NCBI GenBank assembly: GCA_012519955.1
Contig: JAAYPH010000049.1
Location: 1-61,274, forward strand
Reading direction: 5' to 3'
Length of the DNA: 61,274 nucleotides
DNA from: Candidatus Epulonipiscium sp.
GTDB taxonomy: Bacteria > Bacillota > Clostridia > Lachnospirales > Defluviitaleaceae
Made by a program: the position numbers and the translations under genes. Positions 44,865 to 54,938 of the stretch are shown here, piece after piece. The notes under the pieces were generated by a model, which was given only the letters and a program-made list of their open reading frames with translations, had not been told where the DNA came from and ran no database searches. Numbering within the stretch: the stretch's first letter is position 1; every line of letters starts with the position of its first letter.

Positions 44865-44915
44865 AACCCCTTTTGCTAAGAACAGGTCGGAGTTACCTAA
44901 ATCCGAGCAAAGGTT
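44865..44915 (-). promoter_or_regulatory. Candidate S15 autoregulatory leader
   Basis: In the minus-strand leader AACCTTTGCT (from 44915) can pair with AGCAAAAGGGGTT (ending 44865), closing an inner hairpin CGGA/TCCG (44888-44905). The fold lies directly before the rpsO ribosome binding site. Firmicute rpsO leaders are known to bind S15; the exact fold here is my reading, not a computed one. Confidence 0.5.
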
Positions 44916-44929
44916 ATTTTACAAAAAGT

Positions 44930-44958
44930 ATTATACCATTCTACATCTTTAATGTAAA
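44930..44958 (-). promoter_or_regulatory. Sigma-A-type promoter of rpsO
   Basis: On the minus strand TTTACA (44953-44958) and TATAAT (44930-44935) have 17-base spacing, just upstream of the structured leader. Confidence 0.65.
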
Positions 44959-44996
44959 CTGTATTTATAAATTTCATAATAAAACAATTAAATTTA

Positions 44997-45920
44997 TTAA
45001 AAATCAGCAAAATATGATTTTGCTAAATCCACATCTTTTCTCACTTGTTTAGTGAGTTCTTCAAAATTTGAAAATTTTTGCTCACTACGAATCCACTGGT
45101 AAAACTCTATTTCTACCTCTTGATTATATAAATTCTCATCAAAATCTATAATATAAGTCTCAATAACTTTATTTTTTCCATTTACAGTAGGATTGTAACC
45201 AATATTTGTAACACTATTATAATATTGATCTTTCCATTTTGTTCGAGTTATATACACTCCATTTGGGGGGTATAATCGATCTTCTTGCGTTGCAATATTA
45301 GCTGTAGGAAATCCTAGAGTATTTCCTAATTTTTTTCCTTCCAAAACCTTTCCCATAATGATATAGGGCACCTTTAGTAATTCATTGACTTTATTAATAT
45401 TGCCTTTGGCTAATTCTGCTCTCACTCTGGTACTGCTGACAACTTCACCTTGATATAAAACAGGAGTTATTTCTATAACCGTTAGTCCCCATTCTTTTTC
45501 TCTTTCTTTTAAAAACTGAACATTACCTTGTTGTTTTCTGCCAAATTTATTATTGGAACCAATAACAATAACTTTAGTTTTAAGCTGTTTAATAAGAATT
45601 TCTTCAACAAATTCTTCCGCAGAAACATCTGCAAATTCTTTTGTAAAAGGATACTCTATATAGACGTCAATTCCCATTTGTTCTAGTCTGTGTTTTTTCT
45701 CAGATCTTGAGAAAATCATTTTTAATGACTGGGCTTTTTGTAGTACTGTTTGAGGATGGGGATAAAATGAAAAAACAATAGATTGATAGTTTTTATCTTT
45801 ACTAACGGTTTTAACAGTTTCTATTAATTTTCTATGTCCTAAATGAATTCCATCAAAATTTCCTAATGTTACAACACTAGGAGTATTTTGAGAAATATTT
45901 AAATTTGATATATATTTCAT
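44997..45920 (-). CDS. ribF: Bifunctional riboflavin kinase/FAD synthetase
   Basis: Makes FMN from riboflavin and then FAD. The N-terminal adenylyltransferase part has TLGNFDGIHLGHRKLI (near 18-33) with the HxGH-type motif, and the C-terminal kinase has GKVLEGKKLGNTLGFPTANI. The 307-residue length is standard. It lies 11 bases after truB at the end of the nusA-infB operon, in the conserved order truB-ribF. Confidence 0.96.
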   Translation of the reverse strand: MKYISNLNISQNTPSVVTLGNFDGIHLGHRKLIETVKTVSKDKNYQSIVFSFYPHPQTVLQKAQSLKMIFSRSEKKHRLEQMGIDVYIEYPFTKEFADVSAEEFVEEILIKQLKTKVIVIGSNNKFGRKQQGNVQFLKEREKEWGLTVIEITPVLYQGEVVSSTRVRAELAKGNINKVNELLKVPYIIMGKVLEGKKLGNTLGFPTANIATQEDRLYPPNGVYITRTKWKDQYYNSVTNIGYNPTVNGKNKVIETYIIDFDENLYNQEVEIEFYQWIRSEQKFSNFEELTKQVRKDVDLAKSYFADF

Positions 45921-45931
45921 TATAAAACCCC

Positions 45932-46837
45932 TTACAAAAATAGTTTCAGCGGTTTTAGGTATGATTCTGCACCTTCAATTACAACTTTATAAAGACCGAT
46001 AAAACTTCCACGATAATTGTATACTTTAATAATATCTTGATCTTTTATTTCCTTCATATTACTGTTGATATAAGAAAAATAAATTCTATTGCCGTTGATC
46101 AAAGCCTTTTCACCGTTTTCTTTTATGGTTACGGAAGGATAGTCCTGGAACAATTCATCTATATTTGTAATAATGGTATCGAGCTTTTGTTGATCAATCA
46201 ATTCCTTTAATTGATCTAATTTTATACTATTATTAAGATTAAAAATTCCAACTTCTGTTCTTATTAAACTGCCCATATGAGCTCCGCAGCCTAATAGATC
46301 ACCAATGTCTGCACATAAAGTTCTAATGTAAGTGCCTTTTGAACATAGAATATCTAACTCAATCTGATCTGGAGGCATAAAGGAAGTAATCTTTATGTCA
46401 TAGATATACACTTTTCTTGCTTTTCGTTCAACGGTTTTCCCTTGCCTTGCCAACTCATATAATTTCTTTCCATTCACTTTTATGGCAGAATACATAGGGG
46501 GAACTTGTTCGTATTTCCCAATAAAGGAGTTAACAATCTTTTCAATTTTATTTTTATCAAAATTAACTGGTTTTGTCTCAATAATATCTCCCACAGCATC
46601 TTGTGTTGTTGTAGTAGTACCCAACTTAGCAATTGCTAGATATCTTTTTTTCTGATCTGTTAAAAATTCTACAGCTTTAGTAGCTTTCCCTATACAGATA
46701 GGAAGAACGCCTTCTGCTTCAGGATCAAGAGTTCCTGTGTGACCTACTCTTTTTTGATGAAGCATTTTGCGGATAACAGCTACTACATCATGGGATGTGT
46801 ATCCTTTTTCTTTATAGATATTTAAAATTCCATTCAA
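45932..46837 (-). CDS. truB: tRNA pseudouridine-55 synthase TruB
   Basis: Isomerises U55 in the T-loop of tRNAs. The catalytic Asp is D38 in VGHTGTLDPEAEGVLP; the later motif CSKGTYIRTLCADIG is present. The 301-residue protein has a C-terminal PUA-like extension. It lies 12 bases after nrnA. Confidence 0.96.
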   Translation of the reverse strand: MNGILNIYKEKGYTSHDVVAVIRKMLHQKRVGHTGTLDPEAEGVLPICIGKATKAVEFLTDQKKRYLAIAKLGTTTTTQDAVGDIIETKPVNFDKNKIEKIVNSFIGKYEQVPPMYSAIKVNGKKLYELARQGKTVERKARKVYIYDIKITSFMPPDQIELDILCSKGTYIRTLCADIGDLLGCGAHMGSLIRTEVGIFNLNNSIKLDQLKELIDQQKLDTIITNIDELFQDYPSVTIKENGEKALINGNRIYFSYINSNMKEIKDQDIIKVYNYRGSFIGLYKVVIEGAESYLKPLKLFL

Positions 46838-46849
46838 TTTTATTTCTCC

Positions 46850-47806
46850 CTAAAACAATTCTTTTTGAACTATATCCAGAATTTTTTTCTTAGCATCAAT
46901 TAAGTCAGTATTCAAAGAACATCCAGCGGCTTTCTTATGGCCTCCTCCTTGAAAGATCTGTGCAATTTTGCAAACATCTTTATCCCCGGAAGCTCTAAAA
47001 CTTACTTTTACTTCATTGCTGTTCTTTTCATAGAGAAGAATAGCAACCAAAACACCTTCTATATTCTTCATAGAAGAAATAATCCCTTCTGTATCGTTAA
47101 CGGATGCCCCTACTTCTTCCATTTCTTTCTTGCTTAAATCGCATACACACAACTGCTTGTCTTGCAGCAGCTCCATTTTATTAAGTGCCAAGCCCAACAA
47201 TTTTGCAGATTCAATCGAACGAGAATAGAATAATCTGTCCATAATATCTGAAAACTCTATATTATATTTTATTAAATCAGAAATGATTTGATGGGTTAAG
47301 GCAGTTGTATTGCTATGCTTAAAGCCTCCCGTATCAAAGACAATGCCAGTATAAAGGGAAGCTGCTATTTCATCATCTATATTGATTTCAGATTGTTTAA
47401 TGATTTTATATATGATCTCACAAGTTGAAGAAGCCTCCGAATCAACATAATTATAATCTCCATAATTAGGATTACTAATATGGTGATCTATATTTATGGT
47501 CAATGGGGCCTTCTCAAAATACTCTGCATATGCCCCAAGCCTTTGCAAATCTCCACAATCCAATGCAACAAAAAGCTCTAAAGGCTCATCAGCCGGATAT
47601 GTGTTATAGATGTATTGCCTGCCCGGTAAAAAATTGTATTTCTCCAGATATTCTTCCATAAGAATAATAGGCTTCTTATTTATTTTTGCAAGTGCCAAGG
47701 CTAAGGCAGTACATGCCCCGATGGCATCTCCATCAGGGCTAATATGGGCTGCTAAAGCAATGTGAGTGTATTTCTTCAATGATTGAATAATATCGAAAGC
47801 ATTCAT
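46850..47806 (-). CDS. nrnA: DHH/DHHA1 phosphoesterase, NrnA-type
   Basis: DHH-family enzyme of the NrnA group, which degrades nanoRNAs and pAp in Bacillus. Motifs: SPDGDAIGA (near 23-31), VALDCGD, the signature IDHHISNPNYGDYNYVDSEA-like region (IDHHISNP), and the DHHA1 motif GGGHKKAAG near the C-terminus. Length is 318. It overlaps the rbfA stop by four bases (ATGA). Its insertion between rbfA and truB is common in clostridia. Confidence 0.92.
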   Translation of the reverse strand: MNAFDIIQSLKKYTHIALAAHISPDGDAIGACTALALALAKINKKPIILMEEYLEKYNFLPGRQYIYNTYPADEPLELFVALDCGDLQRLGAYAEYFEKAPLTINIDHHISNPNYGDYNYVDSEASSTCEIIYKIIKQSEINIDDEIAASLYTGIVFDTGGFKHSNTTALTHQIISDLIKYNIEFSDIMDRLFYSRSIESAKLLGLALNKMELLQDKQLCVCDLSKKEMEEVGASVNDTEGIISSMKNIEGVLVAILLYEKNSNEVKVSFRASGDKDVCKIAQIFQGGGHKKAAGCSLNTDLIDAKKKILDIVQKELF

Positions 47807-48174
47807 TGAGAGTCATCCTCTGTATTTGAATTTACATCATGTATAAGCTTTGAGAGGCGAATGCCATATTCAATTGAATCATCCATTTTAAAGATTAACT
47901 CAGGAGTATTACGTAAATTAATTCTTCTTGCAATTTCTCGACGAATAAATCCGCTGGCACTTTTTAAGCCATCGATTACTCCTTGTTTCTGTTCCTCGTC
48001 TCCCATTATGCTAATATATATCTTACAGTATTTTAAGTCGTTGGTTGTATCTACGTTAAGAACACTAACCATCGTCTGATTAATCCTAGGATCTTTTAAG
48101 TCCTGTCGAATGATATCGCTTAATTCCTTTTTAATCTCTTCATTTATTCTTATCATTCTTGATCCTTTTGCCAA
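47803..48174 (-). CDS. rbfA: 30S ribosome-binding factor RbfA
   Basis: Late-stage 30S maturation factor acting near the 5' helix of 16S rRNA. The sequence RINEEIKKELSDIIRQDLKDPRI is typical. TTG at 48174 is chosen as start: it gives (M)AKGSRMIRINEE, the expected opening, with AGGTGA five bases upstream. A GTG at 48183 abuts infB and has no site. This gives 123 residues. It lies nine bases after infB. Confidence 0.93.
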   Translation of the reverse strand: MAKGSRMIRINEEIKKELSDIIRQDLKDPRINQTMVSVLNVDTTNDLKYCKIYISIMGDEEQKQGVIDGLKSASGFIRREIARRINLRNTPELIFKMDDSIEYGIRLSKLIHDVNSNTEDDSQ

Positions 48175-48183
48175 TTTTATCAC

Positions 48184-50289
48184 CTACGTTCTTGGTATTT
48201 CTTCCATTACAAATGCTTCAACAATGTCGCCTTCCTTGATGTCATTATACTTTTCAAAGGTTAATCCGCACTCATATCCGGTATTTACTTCTTTTACATC
48301 ATCTTTAAATCTCTTTAAAGAACTTAATTGTCCTTCATATACAACAATGCCATTTCTAATAATACGTACTTTTGCATTTCTAACAAATTTTCCGTCTTGG
48401 ACATATGCACCGCCTATTGTTCCCACACCTGACACCTTAAAGGTTTGTCGAATTTCTGCATGACCGATTACTTTTTCTTGGAATTCCGGATCAAGCATAC
48501 CTTTCATTGCAGCTTCTATATCTTCGATTGCATTATAAATAATACGATATAATCGAATATCTACTTTTTCTGTCTCAGCAACAGACTTAGCTCCAGCTTC
48601 AGGTCGAACATTGAATCCAATAATAATTGCATTGGAAGCAGAGGCTAGCATAACATCGGACTCGGTAATGGCTCCAACTCCGCCATGAATAGTATGAATT
48701 CTTACTTCGTCATTAGATAAACGCTCTAAGCTTTGTTTTACAGCCTCTACAGAACCTTGCACATCGGCTTTAACAACAATATTGAGTTGCTTTACATTTC
48801 CAGACTGTATCTGACTGAATAAATCGTCGAGAGAAACTTTATTAGGTGTTGCTCTTAAAGATTGTTCTCTATTTCTTTCAGCCAGTATTTGTGCATAATG
48901 ACGAGCTTGTTTATCACTTTCAGCTACATAGAAACTGTCACCTGCTGCAGGAACCTCTGACAAGCCAAGAATTTCAACAGGTGTAGATGGCCCTGCTTTT
49001 TTAACACGGCGGCCTTTATCATCCATCATCGCACGAATTCTTCCATAAGCTGAACCTGCAACAATAGGATCTCCCACTTTAAGCGTACCGCTTTGAACAA
49101 GCACTGTGGCTACCGGACCTCTGCCTTTATCCAGCTGAGCTTCAATAATGGTACCTCTTGCACGTTTATTGGGATTAGCCTTTAATTCTGCCATTTCTGC
49201 TACAAGTAGAACCATTTCCAATAAAGTATCTAAATTCGTTTTTGCAATGGCTGAAACAGGAACACAAATTGTATCTCCGCCCCATTCTTCCACAAGAAGT
49301 CCATGGTCAGCCAACTCTTGCTTTACTCGATCAGGATTTGCACTTGGCTTATCTATTTTGTTAACCGCTACAATAATTTGAACATTAGCTGCTTTAGCAT
49401 GATTAATTGCTTCGATCGTTTGCGGCATTACACCATCATCTGCAGCAACAACCAATATGGCAATATCGGTTACTTGCGCTCCGCGCATTCTCATAGCAGT
49501 AAAAGCTTCATGCCCTGGAGTATCCAGGAAAGTGATTTTCTTTCCATTAATCTCTACTGTTGAAGCCCCGATATGCTGAGTAATTCCTCCAGCTTCTTTA
49601 GCTGTAACATTACTTTCTCTAATCGCATCTAAAAGAGATGTCTTTCCATGGTCAACATGACCCATAACAACAACTACAGGAGGTCTTTCCACAAGATCTT
49701 CTGGATTATCTGGTTCCTCTTCAAACATTTTTTCCTCTAATACTTCTTCCGCTTCTTCTTCCAGTAAGATGCCATATTCTTCAGCAACCTGTGAAGCTGT
49801 ATCAAAATCAATTTCTTGATTAATAGCTGCCATAACCCCTTTCATCATAAGAAATTTTATGACTTCTGAAGGAGCTTTTCCTAATTTTTCAGCAAGGGTT
49901 TGAACAGTTATTTTATTCGGAATTTGAATCACTTGAATATCATCACTGTGCTCAACGGAATCTTGTTTTACTTCTTGTTTTACTTCTTCTTTCATACCTT
50001 TGTCCTTTTGATTTTTTGCCTTTTTATTTGAGTCATTCATCTTTTTTGTAGATTGCTCTTGTTTAGCAACTATATTAGCATCTTCTTCAACTTTTTCTTC
50101 TGGTATTTCTGTACTTTCGGATTCTTGTTTATCATTTGAATAATAGTCGACGATTAATTGTGCTTCGTCATCCTCTAACGTACTCATATGACTATGTACT
50201 TCCACTCCGAATTCCTTTAGTTTTTTAATAAGTTCTTTACTACTTATGTTTAACTGTTTTGCAATTTCATATACTCTAATTTTTGACAA
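48184..50289 (-). CDS. infB: Translation initiation factor IF-2
   Basis: GTPase that places initiator fMet-tRNA on the 30S subunit. After an N-terminal helical domain and an acidic/Lys-rich linker (about 50-120) comes the G domain: [20 protein letters not shown] and NKIDKP. Domains II-IV follow with a conserved C2 fold. The TTG at 50289 is chosen because GGAGG is eight bases upstream and the product begins (M)[13 protein letters not shown], as in homologues. An ATG at 50322 overlaps ylxQ. Length 701. Confidence 0.95.
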   Translation of the reverse strand: MSKIRVYEIAKQLNISSKELIKKLKEFGVEVHSHMSTLEDDEAQLIVDYYSNDKQESESTEIPEEKVEEDANIVAKQEQSTKKMNDSNKKAKNQKDKGMKEEVKQEVKQDSVEHSDDIQVIQIPNKITVQTLAEKLGKAPSEVIKFLMMKGVMAAINQEIDFDTASQVAEEYGILLEEEAEEVLEEKMFEEEPDNPEDLVERPPVVVVMGHVDHGKTSLLDAIRESNVTAKEAGGITQHIGASTVEINGKKITFLDTPGHEAFTAMRMRGAQVTDIAILVVAADDGVMPQTIEAINHAKAANVQIIVAVNKIDKPSANPDRVKQELADHGLLVEEWGGDTICVPVSAIAKTNLDTLLEMVLLVAEMAELKANPNKRARGTIIEAQLDKGRGPVATVLVQSGTLKVGDPIVAGSAYGRIRAMMDDKGRRVKKAGPSTPVEILGLSEVPAAGDSFYVAESDKQARHYAQILAERNREQSLRATPNKVSLDDLFSQIQSGNVKQLNIVVKADVQGSVEAVKQSLERLSNDEVRIHTIHGGVGAITESDVMLASASNAIIIGFNVRPEAGAKSVAETEKVDIRLYRIIYNAIEDIEAAMKGMLDPEFQEKVIGHAEIRQTFKVSGVGTIGGAYVQDGKFVRNAKVRIIRNGIVVYEGQLSSLKRFKDDVKEVNTGYECGLTFEKYNDIKEGDIVEAFVMEEIPRT

Positions 50290-50308
50290 ATAGCCCACCT
50301 CCAATATT

Positions 50309-50620
50309 TCATACTTCTTCATTCTCTAGCAATTGCTTTAGCTTACGATAAAAATTTTCATCTATGACAGCTAAAGAAGCTCGCTGATCTTTTCCTATCG
50401 TATGTCCTAACTGTTCTTTTGAACCCAATTCATAGAGAGGGATATTCCTAAACTTACATTTATCTTTGAACAGCTTTTTTGTATTACTAGATGCATCTTT
50501 AGCAATAATGATCATTTTTGCCTTTCCGGTCTTGATTGCCTGTTCGCATTGAAATTCTCCAGATAAAAGCTTTCCTGCTTTCTGACATAAACTTAACATA
50601 AAAAAAATCGGATTATTCAT
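50309..50620 (-). CDS. ylxQ: L7Ae-family RNA-binding protein YlxQ
   Basis: A 103-residue L7Ae/L30e-fold protein, the family that binds kink-turn RNA. Family features are [20 protein letters not shown] and the strand-loop [11 protein letters not shown]. It is encoded in the standard place between rnpM and infB, and overlaps the rnpM stop by eight bases. A role in RNA or ribosome biogenesis is inferred. Confidence 0.92.
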   Translation of the reverse strand: MNNPIFFMLSLCQKAGKLLSGEFQCEQAIKTGKAKMIIIAKDASSNTKKLFKDKCKFRNIPLYELGSKEQLGHTIGKDQRASLAVIDENFYRKLKQLLENEEV

Positions 50621-50885
50621 TTTTATCTTTCAGCTCACTTTTCAATGCTTCATATATTTCACTGGGAACTGCCACCTTAAAAGATCTCTCTAAGCCTTTA
50701 GATTTTTGAGCTTTTAATAAACATTCTTCCGTAGGACAAATATAAGCTCCCCGTCCAGGCTTTTTCCCTGTAAAATCCAAAGAAAATTCACCTTCATTAT
50801 TTCTTACAACTCTTATGAGTTCTTTTTTATTTTTCATTTCCTGGCAGCCAGTACATTTTCTAAGAGGAATTTTTCTTGTTTTCAT
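50613..50885 (-). CDS. rnpM: YlxR family RNA-binding protein (RnpM)
   Basis: YlxR-family protein, in Bacillus reported to bind RNase P RNA and named RnpM. The signature PLRKCTGCQEMKNKKELIR with two cysteines and GRGAYICPTEECL is present. The ATG at 50885 has GGAG seven bases upstream, giving 90 residues; six more codons in frame lack a site. It lies 37 bases after nusA. Confidence 0.93.
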   Translation of the reverse strand: MKTRKIPLRKCTGCQEMKNKKELIRVVRNNEGEFSLDFTGKKPGRGAYICPTEECLLKAQKSKGLERSFKVAVPSEIYEALKSELKDKNE

Positions 50886-50922
50886 ATTTTCACTCCTCTC
50901 CAACTAAATTATTCTATTCGAA

Positions 50923-52005
50923 TTATTCTAAATTCTGTTCGTCTTCTTTCTTTTCCTCGATAAATCCTATTTTTTTAGCCTGTGATTCACTTTTAATATC
51001 AATTCTCCAGCCTGTTAACTTTGCTGCTAATCTAGCATTTTGGCCTTCTTTTCCAATCGCCAGGGATAATTGATAATCCGGTACCACTACTTTGGTACTT
51101 TTATCTTCTTCATTAACAGATACTTCTAAAACCTTGGAAGGACTTAATGCCGCAGCAATGTATTCTTTTGGATCTTCACTCCATTGAATAATGTCTATTT
51201 TTTCTCCTCTAAGTTCATTGACAATAACATTTACCCGTTGACCGTTTTGTCCTACACAAGCTCCTACAGGATCTACTTCTGGGTCTTTAGAATAAACTGA
51301 CATTTTCGTTCTTGAACCGGCTTCCCTTGCAATGCTTTTAATTTCAACTATTCCTTCGTATACCTCTGGTACCTCTTGTTCAAATAATCTCTTCACAAGT
51401 TCCGGATGGGTTCTCGATACGTTGATCTGAGGTCCTTTGGTTGTTTGCTTAACTTCTAAAACATAAACTTTGATACGAGAGTTAAAATTATATTCTTCTC
51501 CAACAATTTGTTCATTTGGAGGAAGAATCGCTTCTGTTTTACCTAAATTAATGATGACATTTTTTCTTTCTTTTCTTTGAATAATGCCCGTGATAATATC
51601 TTTTTCTTTTGTGATATATTGATTATATATAATTTCTCGTTCCGCTTCTCTTATTCTCTGAACAACAACTTGTTTTGCAGTTTGAGCTGCAATTCTTCCA
51701 AAGTTCTTAGGAGTTACTTCTATATCTACAATATCTCCAATTTCATAATTCACTTTTATCTTTTTTGCATCTTCCAGTGAAATTTCTAACGCATCGTTTT
51801 CAACTTCCTCAACAACTGTTTTTTGAGCGTAAACGGATACATCACCATTTTCTCTGTCGATGATCACCTTAATGTTTTGAGATGTACCAAAATTCTTTTT
51901 ACACGCTGATACCAATGATGTTTCAATTGCCTCAATAAGCAATTCTTTATCAATTCCTTTTTCTTTTGCTAGCTGCTCTAATGCACCGATGAATTCGGCG
52001 TTCAT
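50923..52005 (-). CDS. nusA: Transcription termination/antitermination factor NusA
   Basis: Binds RNA polymerase and nascent RNA to modulate pausing and termination. The N-terminal polymerase-binding domain (1-130, MNAEFIGALEQLAKEKGID) is followed by an S1 domain (about 135-200) and two KH domains, with GACVGQNGQRVN near 255 and IGKEGQNARLAAKLTGW near 315. The ATG at 52005 is eight bases after AGGAGG; the frame extends upstream into rimP and is not used. Length 360 without the extra C-terminal repeats of proteobacteria, as in Firmicutes. Confidence 0.96.
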   Translation of the reverse strand: MNAEFIGALEQLAKEKGIDKELLIEAIETSLVSACKKNFGTSQNIKVIIDRENGDVSVYAQKTVVEEVENDALEISLEDAKKIKVNYEIGDIVDIEVTPKNFGRIAAQTAKQVVVQRIREAEREIIYNQYITKEKDIITGIIQRKERKNVIINLGKTEAILPPNEQIVGEEYNFNSRIKVYVLEVKQTTKGPQINVSRTHPELVKRLFEQEVPEVYEGIVEIKSIAREAGSRTKMSVYSKDPEVDPVGACVGQNGQRVNVIVNELRGEKIDIIQWSEDPKEYIAAALSPSKVLEVSVNEEDKSTKVVVPDYQLSLAIGKEGQNARLAAKLTGWRIDIKSESQAKKIGFIEEKKEDEQNLE

Positions 52006-52036
52006 CTTATTTACCTCCTCATTTAACATAAATATA

Positions 52037-52501
52037 TCAGAATAAAATGGCCAATCGTATAATGGCAATGTCATTTCTTGAAAAAGATAATGTATTATTG
52101 TCTTCATCTATAATTGTGACAATATTATCTTTCAGTCCCACCAATTCGCCTCTATATTCTTTCTTTTTATTAAAAGGTTTATAAAGCTTTATATCTACAA
52201 TTTCTCCTTTAAAACGTTCAAAATCAGAATCTTTTTTTAAAGGACGATCTAAGCCTGGAGAACTAACTTCTAAAATATAAGGATTTTCGATAGGATCTTC
52301 TTCATCTAATTTTGCTTCTAATGTTCTTGACACTAATTCACAATCGTCAATCGTAACTCCTCCTTCCTTATCGATGAAAGCTCTAAGATACCAGTTGGTT
52401 CCTTCTTTTACATACTCCAAATCTACTAATTCGAAATTATATTTTTCCATAATAGGTTCAAGATAAGATTGTACAAGCTGTTCAATCCTATGTTTAGACA
52501 T
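52037..52501 (-). CDS. rimP: Ribosome maturation factor RimP
   Basis: Assembly factor for the 30S subunit. The 154-residue protein has the N-domain motif (PIMEKYNFELVDLEYVKEG) and the SPGLDRPLKKDSDF segment leading into an Sm-like C-domain. The ATG at 52501 follows AAAGGA; a longer frame to 52648 runs through the promoter and is rejected. It is the first gene of the nusA-infB operon. Confidence 0.94.
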   Translation of the reverse strand: MSKHRIEQLVQSYLEPIMEKYNFELVDLEYVKEGTNWYLRAFIDKEGGVTIDDCELVSRTLEAKLDEEDPIENPYILEVSSPGLDRPLKKDSDFERFKGEIVDIKLYKPFNKKKEYRGELVGLKDNIVTIIDEDNNTLSFSRNDIAIIRLAILF

Positions 52502-52597
52502 ATAATCATCCTTTCTTATTTCTTTCCCTCTATAATGATTGAAAACCCAATTATGTATCAAATCATGAAGCATAATAGTATTAATTGACTTAATACT

Positions 52598-52626
52598 ATA
52601 ATATATCCTTTTTATATAGTCTTCAA
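52598..52626 (-). promoter_or_regulatory. Promoter of the rimP-nusA-infB operon
   Basis: On the minus strand TTGAAG (52621-52626) and TATTAT (52598-52603) are 17 bases apart. The leader to the rimP start is about 90 bases. The gap 52502-52809 holds this promoter and the ispG terminator and no gene. Confidence 0.6.
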
Positions 52627-52680
52627 AAAAAGGTAATTTCCTATTCATTTGTTTCGCTTCACAAGCCTTTTACCTTATTA

Positions 52681-52712
52681 CAATAGAAAGAGTGGGTTGC
52701 AACCCACTCTTT
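52681..52712 (-). terminator. Terminator after ispG
   Basis: AAAGAGTGGGTTG and CAACCCACTCTTT (52687-52699 with 52700-52712) form a perfect palindrome, followed on the minus strand by TTTCTATTG. It ends the rpsB-side transcript. Confidence 0.85.
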
Positions 52713-52809
52713 ACAGTAAAATGCTTATTTGATATCCGTTACAAAGAATTATATCATTACTGATAAACAAATGCAAGGGAAAAACTCCTTGTATTTACAA
52801 CATCTTACC

Positions 52810-53874
52810 TTATAGCTTATCAATTTCTTGAAGCAATGCTTCTAATAATTGATCTTCAGGTACTTTTTTAATAATTTCGCCTTTCTTGAAAATAAGGCCT
52901 ACTCCTTTTCCTCCTGCTATGCCTATATCTGCTTCTCTGGCTTCACCTGGGCCGTTTACTACACATCCCATCACTGCAACCTTGATGTTTTTGTCCATGT
53001 CCATACATTTTTTTTCAACTTCATTAGCAAGAGTAATCAAATCTATTTCTGTTCTTCCGCAGGTAGGACAAGATATAAATTCTACTCCAAAAGATCTTAA
53101 ACCGAGCGCTTTAAGTATTTCTTTTGCACATCTAACTTCTTCGATAGGATCACCCGTCAGCGATACTCTGATCGTGTCTCCTATTCCTCTGGACAAAATT
53201 GCCCCAATACCTACTGCAGATTTTATGGTACCGCTTCTTATTGTTCCTGCTTCTGTTATTCCCACATGGAGAGGATAATCCATTGCACTGGAAAATTCTT
53301 CGTAAGCTCTTAAGGACAATAAAACATTGGATGCTTTAATAGACACAACAATATCATAAAAATCAAGTTCTTCTAAAATATAAATATGTTTTTGAGCACT
53401 TTCTACCAAAGCTTTTGGGGTAACACCGCCATGTTTCTCCAGTAAAACCTTCTCCAAGGATCCCGCATTTACTCCGATTCTAATTGGTATTCCCCGTTCT
53501 TTTGCTGCTTTAACGACTTCTTTAACTTTCTCTTTTCCTCCAATATTGCCGGGATTAATTCGTAACTTATCAATACCGTTTTGTATGCAAGTTAAGGCCA
53601 ATCTATAATCAAAATGAATATCTGCAACCAAAGGTATATGAATTTGTTTTTTTATTTCACGGATTGCATTAGCTGCGTCCATATCAGGAACAGCTACACG
53701 AATAATCTCACAGCCTACTTTTTCTAATGCATGAATTTGCTTTACAGTTTCAATAACATTTCTGGTGTCTGTATTACACATGGATTGTATAACTATGGGA
53801 TGTTCCCCTCCGATTGGGACATTTCCTATATAAACAGTCCTTGTTGGTTTGCGGTATAAAGAGTCAGCGTTCAA
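52810..53874 (-). CDS. ispG: 4-hydroxy-3-methylbut-2-enyl diphosphate synthase (IspG)
   Basis: Iron-sulfur enzyme of the MEP isoprenoid pathway, converting MEcPP to HMBPP. The N-terminal TIM-barrel has [13 protein letters not shown] and [14 protein letters not shown]; the cluster cysteines are in [12 protein letters not shown] and [10 protein letters not shown]. Length of 354 residues is the normal two-domain bacterial form. The start is a TTG at 53874, seven bases after AGGAGG. It follows rseP by 18 bases. Confidence 0.96.
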   Translation of the reverse strand: MNADSLYRKPTRTVYIGNVPIGGEHPIVIQSMCNTDTRNVIETVKQIHALEKVGCEIIRVAVPDMDAANAIREIKKQIHIPLVADIHFDYRLALTCIQNGIDKLRINPGNIGGKEKVKEVVKAAKERGIPIRIGVNAGSLEKVLLEKHGGVTPKALVESAQKHIYILEELDFYDIVVSIKASNVLLSLRAYEEFSSAMDYPLHVGITEAGTIRSGTIKSAVGIGAILSRGIGDTIRVSLTGDPIEEVRCAKEILKALGLRSFGVEFISCPTCGRTEIDLITLANEVEKKCMDMDKNIKVAVMGCVVNGPGEAREADIGIAGGKGVGLIFKKGEIIKKVPEDQLLEALLQEIDKL

Positions 53875-53892
53875 TTTTAAGCCTCCTAATAG

Positions 53893-54933
53893 CTAATGCG
53901 CTATAATTCTAATTACATCATTATACAATACAAAAACCATTAATACCATCAATAATGCAAACCCTATAAAATGTATTATACCTTCTTTTTCAACAGCAAT
54001 AGGCTTACCTCTTAAAGCCTCAATGATTAAAAATACTAATCTGCCTCCATCCAGTGCAGGAACAGGCAGTAAATTCATAACGCCTAAGTTCGCACTGATT
54101 ATGGCTGCAAAATATAATACATTTTGAATCGCAATATAGAAACTTGTTTTTAATCCGGACTCATAACTTTCTCCTATAATCTGAATAACGCCAACAGGGC
54201 CTGCAATCTGATCTCTGCTTACTTGTCCTGTAACAATTTGTATAAATCCAATTATTACTTGTTTTACAAGAAAGATCACCTGCCAAAAACTCTGACCCAA
54301 AATTTCAAATAAACTTGCTTCACCCTGATCTTTAGCTTCAAAACTAATACCTAAAAATCCCTGATTGGTATTTTCATCAATCACAGGCGTAATTACTTTC
54401 GTAATTTTTTCTCCATTTCTGGAAGCAACGATTTCTATTGGATTATCGCGAGTTTGACTGAGTATTAAACTGATTTCTTGTCTTATGTGAATTTTCTGTC
54501 CATCAAGAGAAATAATTTTATCCCCTGGCTGAAAACCGGAATTTGCAGCCGGAGTATCTGGTAATACATGATCTATTATAGTTGTGATATATCCGTTGGA
54601 TCCTACAAGCCAGGCAATAATTGAGAAAGCTAAAACCAGATTCATAAAGGAACCTGCAAATATAACTGCAATACGCGTTCCAACTGATTTGTTGGTAAAA
54701 GAACGTTTGTCTTCTGAAGCAGAATCCTCTCCCAGCATCTTACAAAATCCTCCCATTGGAAGGAGGCGAATTGAATAGAGAGTTTCTCCATATTGCTTAC
54801 TAATAAGCTTAGGTCCCATTCCAATGGCGAATTCTTCAACTTTTACGCCGCTTTTTTTAGCAACAATATAATGCCCAAATTCATGAACCAAAACGATTGC
54901 CCCAAATACTATAAGTGCAATTAAAATTGTCAC
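53893..54933 (-). CDS. rseP: Site-2 intramembrane zinc metalloprotease RseP/RasP
   Basis: Membrane protease that cuts anti-sigma factors and leftover signal peptides. The zinc motif H17-E18-F-G-H21 is in the first transmembrane helix, a PDZ domain follows (about 110-200, PAANSGFQPGDKI) and the second catalytic motif is NLLPVPALDGGRL. The 346-residue length is typical of Firmicutes with one PDZ. The start is GTG at 54933. It lies between dxr and ispG. Confidence 0.94.
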   Translation of the reverse strand: MTILIALIVFGAIVLVHEFGHYIVAKKSGVKVEEFAIGMGPKLISKQYGETLYSIRLLPMGGFCKMLGEDSASEDKRSFTNKSVGTRIAVIFAGSFMNLVLAFSIIAWLVGSNGYITTIIDHVLPDTPAANSGFQPGDKIISLDGQKIHIRQEISLILSQTRDNPIEIVASRNGEKITKVITPVIDENTNQGFLGISFEAKDQGEASLFEILGQSFWQVIFLVKQVIIGFIQIVTGQVSRDQIAGPVGVIQIIGESYESGLKTSFYIAIQNVLYFAAIISANLGVMNLLPVPALDGGRLVFLIIEALRGKPIAVEKEGIIHFIGFALLMVLMVFVLYNDVIRIIAH

Positions 54934-54938
54934 TTATA

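Noticed and set aside
52502-52648. N-terminal extension of rimP
   Set aside because: The extended frame runs through the promoter at 52598-52626, and a proper ribosome binding site precedes the ATG at 52501.
52886-53278. 130-codon frame antisense to ispG
   Set aside because: It is a shadow of the ispG coding sequence with no start signal.
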